Assembly (NCBI GenBank): GCA_031551135.1
Contig: JAVBOA010000022.1
Location: 1-64,000 of the forward strand
Length of the DNA: 64,000 nucleotides
Reading direction: 5' to 3'
Source: JAITVM01 sp031551135
GTDB taxonomy: Bacteria; Bacillota; Clostridia; Lachnospirales; JAITVM01
Part shown: one piece after another, positions 33,015 through 40,568 of the stretch
Layout: each line of letters starts with the position of its first letter
Numbering within the stretch: the stretch's first letter is position 1
Translations under genes and position numbers: made by a program
Notes under the pieces: generated by a model
Told to the model about the DNA's origin: nothing
The model's database searches: none
The model's input: only the letters and a program-made list of their open reading frames with translations

Positions 33015-35993
33015 ATGAACAAAAAAGATTTTCTTAGAGTTATCGTGGGGGCAGTATCTCTAATTCTTATCGCAACTGTGGCCTTTCCTGTTCGAGAATA
33101 CATGAGGGCAAAAGCAGAAGACGATCTTGTTGAGAATAAACCATATTCTGAACAAGTGGTAGAAAATACTGGGTTAACTCAAGGAAATGAAAACGGACAG
33201 AATGATGACAACTTAAATAATAATTCTATAGAAAACCAAACAGCCGGGACAGAGGTTGAACCAACGACCACTCCCGACGGACAAAACATAAGCACAACAC
33301 CTGAGGTTTCTCCTAGCACAGAACCATCTCAGCAACCAAGCGCTCCTGTAACGTCCGCAGCTCCGTCAACATCTGAGGCTCCTGCAACAGCTCCTGCAAC
33401 CGGAACTTCGGCGCAGCCTGTTCCTTCCGGTCAAACCGCAGCGCCAAGCGTTCCTGCCACAAATCCGGCAGTACCGCCAATTGCGCAAGAAAATCCGGCA
33501 GTTCCGCCTGTGGCACAAGAACAACCATTGCAGCCGACAGAGGTAATCGTTGAGGTTTTTGATATCAACGAGCTTAAATCCATAGTTAAAGATGAATATG
33601 CCAAAAATTATTCAACTGTATCGAAAATGGATTCGGATTCTGCAAACCGTATGCTAGATGCTTTGACAGAAATGGTAATTTCGAATCATTTATATGAAGA
33701 AGCAAACGAGATTGATTTGATTACCAGAGTCAGAGGCGACAATTCATATGCAATGTCACTTATCAGAAAAGCTTATGATAAGCGATACGGAGAATTGGTA
33801 ACAATAGATAATACTTTAGCGGATTCAAAAATCACAGGATCTTCGGGTTCGGATATCACAAATTATTCTCCTTATAAATCAATTGATGAAAACGGTCTTT
33901 TTCCGGGATATGTTAATCAAATTTCAAAAGAAATTAAACCGGTACAGACAGAAGTTTTGGGAGAAAAAGTTGATAAATTCAGAGAGTACACAGTTTCTAT
34001 CGGTATAGATATCAACGCATCGCCGGCATCCTCACAAGTCAGCAATGTTGATAGTGTTTTATTGGTAGACTATTCTAACAGCATGAGCAACAATTTGGAT
34101 AACGCTAAATCAGCGGCAAAAAAATTGATTGATTCTGTTTTCCCGAAAAATTATAACCTCAATGATCCAAATACCGCAAAAATGGCTGTTATAGTCTTTT
34201 CGGATCATTCGACTTTGGTTTGCGAACTGACTAATGACAGAGAGAAGCTTATAAACGCAATCGACGGAATAGGCATTAGTACCAGAAGCGATAGCGGTGC
34301 AGACGGAACAAATATTCAAGAAGCAATTTTATACGCAAAATCTTATTTAAAAATAAATGACGAAAACAGTTCGGTTTCCGGAGAACGAAAACAAAATTTA
34401 ATCGTTTTCAGCGATGGCGCTGTAACTACAAGAAAAACAGATATTTGGAATACTGACAACAATAGCATGTTTGGTCAAGCAAACTCAGATACAAAAAGAT
34501 GGTCAAATTTGAACCCTCGTGATTGGCAAAACGACCTTGTTGCAGAAAAAATTTCTGTTATTGGTGAAAATTTTGTAGCGGTTGAAGAAGAAATCGGAAA
34601 TGACAGCGTTTTTAAAAAGCAAATTGAGTTTAGCAATAAAATTACCGCTTTGGAAGCGCAATTTGCGGTTTTTCAAGGATTGGATATTTATACGCTAGAT
34701 TATTCGGATAATTCTGCATCCGAGAATCTTATGAAAAATTTGACCGATAAACTTGGAACAAAGCCGGACTTATCTTCTGATATAAAAAACTCACCTTTGG
34801 GTAGCGGCAATTCTTCGAATAACGGAAATAAATACTTTAAATCAATAAACGCAACTAAAATGATTGACGAGATTTTAACTGCGTATAATAAAAAAGTGCA
34901 TAATTCGTTTGATGGATTCGAAATCAACGAACAGTTGAGAAAAGAATTCGAGCTTGATAAAAATAGTATTATTGTTTCAGAAAAACCGTTTGGAGAAGAA
35001 GTCATAGGTAAATGGGGCGATGTTTCTTCGGACAAAGATTACTTGAAATTAAAAACACCAAAAGATTTTCAAGAAGGCATTTATTATTTGACATATACTT
35101 TGAAAGCCAAGCAAGACGAAAAGATTTTCCCTGATGGCGCAGATAAAGAACTATATGGTGAAAAAGCGCTGGACAAACAGAATTTTGCAGAGGTTTCTGA
35201 ACTTTCGTTTACAGTTGTAAACGGACAGAAAAAGAATTTACCTTTTGAAGACTTAAAAATTTCGGTTCAGCCGAATCTTCAAATCGAATTTACGGCTGTA
35301 GAAGACGCTATTCTTTTGGGCGAACAAGGAAAAACTTTACCTGTTATAAAAACCGGAACCGGTCTTTATAAATACGATATAAAAGAAAATTATAAAGACA
35401 AAAATATGGTTTCTTTCAAAAAGGAAGATAAATTTATTCCTGAAAAACCGATTGATGCAGAAATAGAAGATGTTAATTTTGAATACGAATCGGACGGCGT
35501 TTATAATTATATTATGGAAGTTACGGATATCATTTCCGGACAAACGCAGTCTAAGGATATTTCGATTAATGTTGTAGACCCTGTAATTAAATTAAACATT
35601 GTTGACCAAAACGGCAATACTTCTATGGAAGGCGTTTTCGAAACAAAACTCACAGCCAAAGACATCGAAAATAATACTCAGGTATTTTATTTATCGGGTT
35701 TAGGCAACCGAAGCTTTAGTTATAAAAATGGTTCGCAAGCGTTAAAAAGAGGTTCGGAATTCAGCGTAAGTGCTTATGTACCTTTTGGATACAAAGTAGT
35801 CGGCGTATCTGACTCGGACGGCGCAAGCGACGGAAATGTAAAAATAGATTTAGTTAAATCAGCAGACGGAAAATTGAGTGGTTACAGCCATGAGATTTAT
35901 GTAAAAATTCAGAAAAACAACGATACAAAATTTTTCTTCGACTGGACTTGGATTTTTAAAGGTGGAAGCGGCTCTATGCCAAAAAATAATTAG
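33015..35993 (+). CDS. Large surface protein with von Willebrand factor A domain
   Basis: 992-residue exported protein. An N-terminal membrane segment (about 6-26, FLRVIVGAVSLILIATVAFP) serves as signal or anchor. A low-complexity linker rich in Pro, Thr, Ala, Gln and Ser spans about 60-175, then comes a vWA domain (about 340-580) with MIDAS residues DYSNSMSN (DxSxS), GTNIQEA and FSDGA. The C-terminal 400 residues are beta-rich, with no LPXTG motif, no second membrane helix and no known repeats. vWA domains bind metal and protein partners, so adhesion or fibre assembly is likely. ATG 33015 follows AGAGGTG. First gene of a three-gene operon with two small exported proteins. Confidence 0.87.
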   Translation: MNKKDFLRVIVGAVSLILIATVAFPVREYMRAKAEDDLVENKPYSEQVVENTGLTQGNENGQNDDNLNNNSIENQTAGTEVEPTTTPDGQNISTTPEVSPSTEPSQQPSAPVTSAAPSTSEAPATAPATGTSAQPVPSGQTAAPSVPATNPAVPPIAQENPAVPPVAQEQPLQPTEVIVEVFDINELKSIVKDEYAKNYSTVSKMDSDSANRMLDALTEMVISNHLYEEANEIDLITRVRGDNSYAMSLIRKAYDKRYGELVTIDNTLADSKITGSSGSDITNYSPYKSIDENGLFPGYVNQISKEIKPVQTEVLGEKVDKFREYTVSIGIDINASPASSQVSNVDSVLLVDYSNSMSNNLDNAKSAAKKLIDSVFPKNYNLNDPNTAKMAVIVFSDHSTLVCELTNDREKLINAIDGIGISTRSDSGADGTNIQEAILYAKSYLKINDENSSVSGERKQNLIVFSDGAVTTRKTDIWNTDNNSMFGQANSDTKRWSNLNPRDWQNDLVAEKISVIGENFVAVEEEIGNDSVFKKQIEFSNKITALEAQFAVFQGLDIYTLDYSDNSASENLMKNLTDKLGTKPDLSSDIKNSPLGSGNSSNNGNKYFKSINATKMIDEILTAYNKKVHNSFDGFEINEQLRKEFELDKNSIIVSEKPFGEEVIGKWGDVSSDKDYLKLKTPKDFQEGIYYLTYTLKAKQDEKIFPDGADKELYGEKALDKQNFAEVSELSFTVVNGQKKNLPFEDLKISVQPNLQIEFTAVEDAILLGEQGKTLPVIKTGTGLYKYDIKENYKDKNMVSFKKEDKFIPEKPIDAEIEDVNFEYESDGVYNYIMEVTDIISGQTQSKDISINVVDPVIKLNIVDQNGNTSMEGVFETKLTAKDIENNTQVFYLSGLGNRSFSYKNGSQALKRGSEFSVSAYVPFGYKVVGVSDSDGASDGNVKIDLVKSADGKLSGYSHEIYVKIQKNNDTKFFFDWTWIFKGGSGSMPKNN

Positions 35994-36004
35994 GGGGATG
36001 GAAT

Positions 36005-36583
36005 ATGAATAAAAAATTGCTTTTATATATACCCCTCGTGGTAGCGCTGATTTCACTTGCCGGAGTAGTATTTTATACAGGCGCTTTGATGGTTATCCAG
36101 CACGATACCGGCAACGATGTTGCAAAAATGAGCACAAAGAGCATTGAAAGCGCGCTGGAATTTGCTTTTGATGACAGTGTAAAAGGTATTCCCGGCGAAT
36201 CTTTAATTGTATCTCAAAAAAATAATATTATTAAAGCGGATAATTCCGACCCTGTTGTTTTTAAAGCTACATTCACGGTAGAAGAGGCTGATAAATCTTG
36301 CATCTCCAGCATTGATTTAAAAAATTCGGAGATCGAGGGTTTGATAAAAGACCCAAGCAGCACAGATACAGTGATTACTTATTATGGTACGATTACCGAA
36401 ACAAGCGGAGTTACAAAAAATTTAGGTAATCTTTATGCTGAGTTTAAAACTTTGGGTAACGAACTAAGCAACGATACTTTTAAAATAAAAGCGGAATATA
36501 CTGCCTGCCAAAAAGATGAAAAAGCTGTAAAAGAAATTTTAGGCTTTGATGCGGCTGGTATATATGCGCATTTAGTTAAATAG
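36005..36583 (+). CDS. Small exported protein of the surface island
   Basis: 192 residues: a strongly hydrophobic N-terminus (about 3-32, LLLYIPLVVALISLAGVVFYTGALMV in pieces) and then a soluble domain of about 160 residues with two Cys (DKSCISS and YTACQKD) that could pair. It is 11 nt after the vWA gene and 16 nt before the next exported protein, so the three are co-transcribed. The size and position suggest a fibre or accessory subunit of the vWA/TasA-like system, but the leader lacks the AWF-type end of the other two. I do not recognise a family. Confidence 0.75.
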   Translation: MNKKLLLYIPLVVALISLAGVVFYTGALMVIQHDTGNDVAKMSTKSIESALEFAFDDSVKGIPGESLIVSQKNNIIKADNSDPVVFKATFTVEEADKSCISSIDLKNSEIEGLIKDPSSTDTVITYYGTITETSGVTKNLGNLYAEFKTLGNELSNDTFKIKAEYTACQKDEKAVKEILGFDAAGIYAHLVK

Positions 36584-36599
36584 ACAAGGAGGGATTAAT

Positions 36600-37223
36600 T
36601 TGAAACTTATAAAAAAATCAATTATACTCCTCGGCCTTGTACTAACCCTTGTTGTTATCAAAAATTTTGGAACTTATGCATGGTATACAGTTAATAATAA
36701 TGATGTGGCTGAAGGAAACATGGGTATAGTCGATACAAATGCAGAGGAAAAAGGCGGCGCGAGATTATTAAGAGCATCTGCTACAAAAGATACTAATATA
36801 GTGAAAAATTTTACAATTGAAAATAATTCAACTATCGATACTTTTGTGCGCCTAAGCTATACAATTTCATTTTTTAATGATAAAGGCGAGGAAGTTTTGG
36901 TTGATTCTTCAAAAGTAAAATTGGCTTCGGCGACTGTGCTTGTCGGCGATAATTCGGTAGGATATATTGACGAAGAGGTAAATTCTAATTCTTACAGCAA
37001 AAAATTTATAATACCTTCGGACGGAAGCGGAAGCGATAAATGTTATTTGAAAATTTCACCGGGTCAAAATATAAACGGAACTTTCAATTTTGAAGCGGTT
37101 GAAGTGGAAGGACTTACAGCAGAAGTTGCTATATCTTCCGAAACTATTCAAGCTACGCTGAAAGCTGTACAAAATGCAAGCGAATATGGCTGGGATGACG
37201 AATATTTCAGACAAAATTTTTAA
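36600..37223 (+). CDS. TasA/camelysin-like exported protein with SipW-type leader
   Basis: 207 residues. The leader KKSIILLGLVLTLVVIKNFGTYAWYTVNN ends in the TYAWYT form typical of SipW substrates; cleavage would leave a beta-rich domain of about 175 residues containing NFTIENNSTIDTFVRLSYTISF, the conjugate-strand region seen in TasA-type proteins. It has no Cys-based anchor except C143 in SDKCYLKIS. The start is TTG after AAGGAGGGATTAAT. Last gene of the vWA operon, followed by a long terminator hairpin. The TasA assignment rests on the leader and context. Confidence 0.78.
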   Translation: MKLIKKSIILLGLVLTLVVIKNFGTYAWYTVNNNDVAEGNMGIVDTNAEEKGGARLLRASATKDTNIVKNFTIENNSTIDTFVRLSYTISFFNDKGEEVLVDSSKVKLASATVLVGDNSVGYIDEEVNSNSYSKKFIIPSDGSGSDKCYLKISPGQNINGTFNFEAVEVEGLTAEVAISSETIQATLKAVQNASEYGWDDEYFRQNF

Positions 37224-37261
37224 TAATGTAAATTTGCTGCGTTGGAATAAAACATAAATAT

Positions 37262-37336
37262 AAAGCTCTTGACAATAGCGATTAAAAAAATAAATGAATT
37301 TATTTTTGAAAATAGCTGTAGTTAAGAGCTTTTTGT
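37262..37336 (+). terminator. Long terminator hairpin after the vWA operon
   Basis: AAAGCTCTT (37262-37270) pairs with AAGAGCTTT (37324-37332), extended inward by AC/GT and AGC/GCT pairs, and followed by TTGTTAT. It closes the vWA operon 39 nt after its last stop. Confidence 0.75.
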
Positions 37337-37369
37337 TATAGTTTGATTTTTTACTTTACAGCAAAATAA

Positions 37370-37481
37370 TACTATTTTCATTTTGATAAGTAGAAAAAAA
37401 TTTTTCACAGCGGAGCGTTTCGCGCAATGTTTCTAGCGCGAAATGAAATATTTTTTTCTATCCTTTATATTGAAAATAGTA
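37370..37481 (+). repeat. MITE-like palindromic repeat, full copy 6
   Basis: 112 bp in the same orientation as copy 2. It lies inside the surface island, between the vWA operon terminator and the SARP-box promoter of the last TasA-like gene, 60 bp upstream of the first heptamer. Confidence 0.88.
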
Positions 37482-37540
37482 TAAAATTAGATTCTTTGAA
37501 ATAGAAAAATTTACAATTTATTTAAAAACTATACATAATA

Positions 37541-37595
37541 TGTTTACAAATTATAATTGTAATGTACGCTGATTGTTATTCCAATATTTTATACT
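37541..37595 (+). promoter_or_regulatory. Predicted SARP operator and promoter of the second TasA-like gene
   Basis: TGTTTAC (37541), TATAATT (37552), TGTACGC (37563) and TGTTATT (37574) lie at an exact 11-bp period; 9 bp after the last comes TATACT (37590-37595). The geometry equals that of the vWA promoter at 32921, although the intervening bases differ, so the match is not due to a recent duplication. Confidence 0.65.
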
Positions 37596-37661
37596 TTATA
37601 CATGTTTGAAAGATGAATCAAACAGGAAAGACAAACAAATATCTAATAGGGGGAAATTAAA

Positions 37662-38384
37662 ATGAAAAAACTTAGTACATTTGCAGTTGCTGCAGTTACT
37701 GTGCTATCGTTAGCAGCAGGCAGCACTTTCGCATGGTTTACAACAACTCAAACTTCCAAAGCAGTTTCTGTAAACGCTGCTAATATCGATTTTTCGGTAT
37801 CAAATTTGCTGACTGTAGGCGATTTAACAAACAGATTGCCTGGTGAAGTTATTACTCTTAATTCAGGTGCCGGATCGGGTCAAATCGTGAATAAAGGCTC
37901 CAGAGCCGCTATCGTGGAAATCGATTTTGGCGATCAAACTTATGGCAAAATGGCCAGCAATGATAAATCAAAAATCCCTGCTGAATTACAGGGCGATTAT
38001 GAATCATTAACTTCAAGTGACGGAACCAGCATTTTAGTAATGACAAAAGACAGATTGGCAAAAGTTATGGAAATTAAAGCGGATGCTGATACAAATTCAA
38101 GCTGGGTAAAAGTAGGAAATAAATATTATACAAGTATTGCAGTTAACGGAACTGCGGATCTTGGTAAAATTACAATGACTCTTCTTGGGGAACTCGGCGG
38201 AAATAAAAAACAAGCTGACGGAACTCTTTCTGCGGACAGACAATTTGAGCAAGCTTGTTCTTTCAATGTAGCTTTTAAAGCTGTTGCTTGCCAACCTTCC
38301 GAAGAGGCTATCGTTGATCAATTTGGTCAAGATGCTGCAAGCGCTATCAAATCTGCACATCAAGAATGGTTTGAATTTAAATAA
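37662..38384 (+). CDS. TasA/camelysin-like exported protein, probable major subunit
   Basis: 240 residues with a clear SipW-type leader KLSTFAVAAVTVLSLAAGSTFAWFTTTQ; cutting after the Ala of STFA would release a beta-rich protein beginning near WFTTT. The mature part contains VSVNAANIDFSVSNLL, LPGEVITLNSGA and AAIVEIDFGD, in keeping with the camelysin/TasA fold, and a single CxxxVxxKxxxC pair (SFNVAF, ACQP). It has its own SARP-box promoter, an AGGGGGAAATT ribosome binding site and its own terminator, which fits a highly expressed main fibre subunit. Identification is by leader and fold hints, not by search. Confidence 0.8.
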   Translation: MKKLSTFAVAAVTVLSLAAGSTFAWFTTTQTSKAVSVNAANIDFSVSNLLTVGDLTNRLPGEVITLNSGAGSGQIVNKGSRAAIVEIDFGDQTYGKMASNDKSKIPAELQGDYESLTSSDGTSILVMTKDRLAKVMEIKADADTNSSWVKVGNKYYTSIAVNGTADLGKITMTLLGELGGNKKQADGTLSADRQFEQACSFNVAFKAVACQPSEEAIVDQFGQDAASAIKSAHQEWFEFK

Positions 38385-38398
38385 TAAATAATTAACTG

Positions 38399-38438
38399 AG
38401 GCCTGACGATTATCGTTGGGTCTTTTGATTTTTCTTGA
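38399..38438 (+). terminator. Terminator after the second TasA-like gene
   Basis: AGGCCTGACGAT and ATCGTTGGGTCT pair over 12 positions with G-U pairs and one T between, followed by TTTGATTTTTC. It marks the end of the surface island. Confidence 0.75.
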
Positions 38439-38495
38439 CTTTATCTTTGAAATAAATAAAAATATACATATAGCAGTTTGGTTTTTTACTGACTA

Positions 38496-38515
38496 ATATT
38501 ATTTCCATTTTGATA
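38496..38515 (+). repeat. Remnant of a MITE-like repeat end
   Basis: ATATTATTTCCATTTTGATA matches the left end of the ~111-bp family; the remainder is absent. It lies 30 bp upstream of tilS. Confidence 0.45.
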
Positions 38516-38546
38516 TATCGATAAAAACAACAGAATCGGGTGAATT

Positions 38547-39911
38547 ATGCACGATAAATTTTTAAAGAATATTCAAGAAAATGAGATTATTAAAAAAAAG
38601 GAAAAGATTATAATCGGATATTCGGGCGGCGCGGACTCATCTGCGTTATTATTTTTGCTCAATCAAATTAAGGAAGAATATAATCTGGATTTATTCGCTG
38701 TTCATATAAATCATATGCTGCGCGGAGCGGAAGCCGAGCGGGATTCGGAATTTGCTGAAAAAATATGCAGAGATTATAATATAAAATTATTTTTATATAA
38801 AGAAAATTGTGCCGAATTCGCACGCGAAAATAAAATAACGGAAGAAGAAGCCGGAAGAATTATCAGATACAAAGCTTTTTTTGATGTTTTGGAAAAAGAA
38901 AATGCCCATAAAATCGCCGTAGCGCATAATAAAAATGACCAAGCGGAAACTTTGTTAATGCGTTTTATCAGAGGCACAGGAATTAAGGGGCTTTCGGGAA
39001 TGGATTTTTTAAAAGGAAATCTTATTCGGCCTTTATTAAATATTTCGAGAAATGAAATCGAGAAATTTTGCGCAGAAAATAAAATAAAATTTATAAATGA
39101 CAGTTCGAACACTAAAAATATTTATACACGAAACAAAATTCGAAATGAGCTTATTCCTTTGATCGAAGAAAAATTTAATCCGAATTTTGTTGAGAATATC
39201 TCAGATTTATCGGCTGTGTACCGTGAGGAAGATGATTTTTTACAAAAAAATGTTTGTGATTTTATAAAAAAGAATGTTATTATAAAAGAAGCTGCTGATA
39301 TAAATTTATCAGAGTTTGAAAAGCTCCATATTGCTATAAAACGCAGAGTTATTAGGAATTCCATTGATTCAATAGCTTCGGTTAAGGACATTTCTTTTTT
39401 TCATATAGAAAAAATAATCGAGATATCAAAATCTCAAAACGGAAAATACATTAATCTTCCAAATAATATTATTGCTGTAAAAAATTATGATTTTCTGTCT
39501 TTAATGCGGGAACAAAAACGAATGGATTTTGATTATGATTTGAACTTTGAAAACCCTGTATTTATCAAAGAATTGGACGCTTATGTTACAGTTTCTTTAA
39601 AAAAACTTGAAAACACAAATAAATTATTTAATGTATATACTAATGCGTATTCTTATGATAAAATAAAAAATGTTATCCAATTTAGAACAAGGCGGGAAGG
39701 CGATATTATATATTTAAACGGGCATCATAAAAAGCTGAAAAAGTTTTTTATTGAGCTGAAAATCCCCAAGTTTGAACGGGATAAAATTCCGCTGCTGGCG
39801 GATGGTAAAGAAATTATCAGTATTTTTAATATTAAGGATTCGGATTATTACAAAAAAAATGATTACGGAAAAATATTTTATTTTCAAATATGGAAGGATT
39901 CAGGTGAATAA
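38547..39911 (+). CDS. tilS: tRNA(Ile)-lysidine synthetase
   Basis: 454-residue enzyme that converts C34 of the CAU-anticodon tRNA-Ile to lysidine with ATP. The PP-loop IIGYSGGADSSALLFLL (near residue 25) and AVHINHMLRGAEAERD, AVAHNKNDQAETLLMRFIRGTGIKGL and the C-terminal TilS domain (FRTRREGDII, KKLKKFFIELKIP) are visible. Its stop overlaps the hpt start by one base. In Firmicutes it normally follows spoIIE closely; here the surface island lies between. Confidence 0.96.
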   Translation: MHDKFLKNIQENEIIKKKEKIIIGYSGGADSSALLFLLNQIKEEYNLDLFAVHINHMLRGAEAERDSEFAEKICRDYNIKLFLYKENCAEFARENKITEEEAGRIIRYKAFFDVLEKENAHKIAVAHNKNDQAETLLMRFIRGTGIKGLSGMDFLKGNLIRPLLNISRNEIEKFCAENKIKFINDSSNTKNIYTRNKIRNELIPLIEEKFNPNFVENISDLSAVYREEDDFLQKNVCDFIKKNVIIKEAADINLSEFEKLHIAIKRRVIRNSIDSIASVKDISFFHIEKIIEISKSQNGKYINLPNNIIAVKNYDFLSLMREQKRMDFDYDLNFENPVFIKELDAYVTVSLKKLENTNKLFNVYTNAYSYDKIKNVIQFRTRREGDIIYLNGHHKKLKKFFIELKIPKFERDKIPLLADGKEIISIFNIKDSDYYKKNDYGKIFYFQIWKDSGE

Positions 39912-40438
39912 TGAGCGAATGTATTAAACCATTAATTACCGCTGAACAGATTGACAAACGTTTGGACGAGCTGGCGGCGCAGATTAACAAGGATTTCAGC
40001 GGCAAAACCATTACGATTGTATGTGTTTTAAAAGGTGCTGCTGTTTTTATGTGCGACTTAGCAAAAAAATTGGATGTAATAACCGAATATGAGTTTATCG
40101 CAATTTCCTCTTATGGTGATGGAACAGAATCTACCGGCATTGTTAAAATCACTAAAGATTTGGACCAATCGGTTTGCGATAAAGATATACTTTTGGTTGA
40201 GGATATTCTTGATACCGGAAATACTCTTGCGTATTTAACAAACTATCTTAAATCACAAAAACCGAAATCTTTAAAAATCTGTACGCTTTTGGACAAGCCG
40301 GAGCGGCGCGAAGTAGAGGGTGTAGAAGTCGATTATGTTGGATTTACTATACCGAATTTATTTGTTGTCGGCTATGGTTTGGATTACGCTCAAAAATACA
40401 GAAATATACCTTTTGTGGGTGAAATGTGTTTTGAATAA
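39911..40438 (+). CDS. hpt: Hypoxanthine phosphoribosyltransferase
   Basis: 175-residue purine salvage enzyme: hypoxanthine or guanine plus PRPP gives IMP or GMP. Seen: IVCVLKGAAVFMCDLAKKL, ISSYGDGTESTG, and the PRPP loop LVEDILDTGNTLAYL, ending with the family VGYGLDYAQKYRNIPFVG. Overlaps tilS (TAATG), in the conserved order tilS-hpt-ftsH. Confidence 0.97.
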   Translation: MSECIKPLITAEQIDKRLDELAAQINKDFSGKTITIVCVLKGAAVFMCDLAKKLDVITEYEFIAISSYGDGTESTGIVKITKDLDQSVCDKDILLVEDILDTGNTLAYLTNYLKSQKPKSLKICTLLDKPERREVEGVEVDYVGFTIPNLFVVGYGLDYAQKYRNIPFVGEMCFE

Positions 40439-40568
40439 ACGCAATTATATATAATATTATAAAAATATATAGTGTTTTATAAGTCAAATTGACTTTTAGT
40501 AAAGTTTGTGCATTTGCAAAAATTTAAAAAAAAATTATCTTTTGATAATTATGTAAGGAGGAAATGTT

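Noticed and set aside
33015..35993. vWA protein considered as a sortase-assembled pilus tip
   Set aside because: No LPXTG signal at the C-terminus and no sortase gene in the window; the SipW context fits better.
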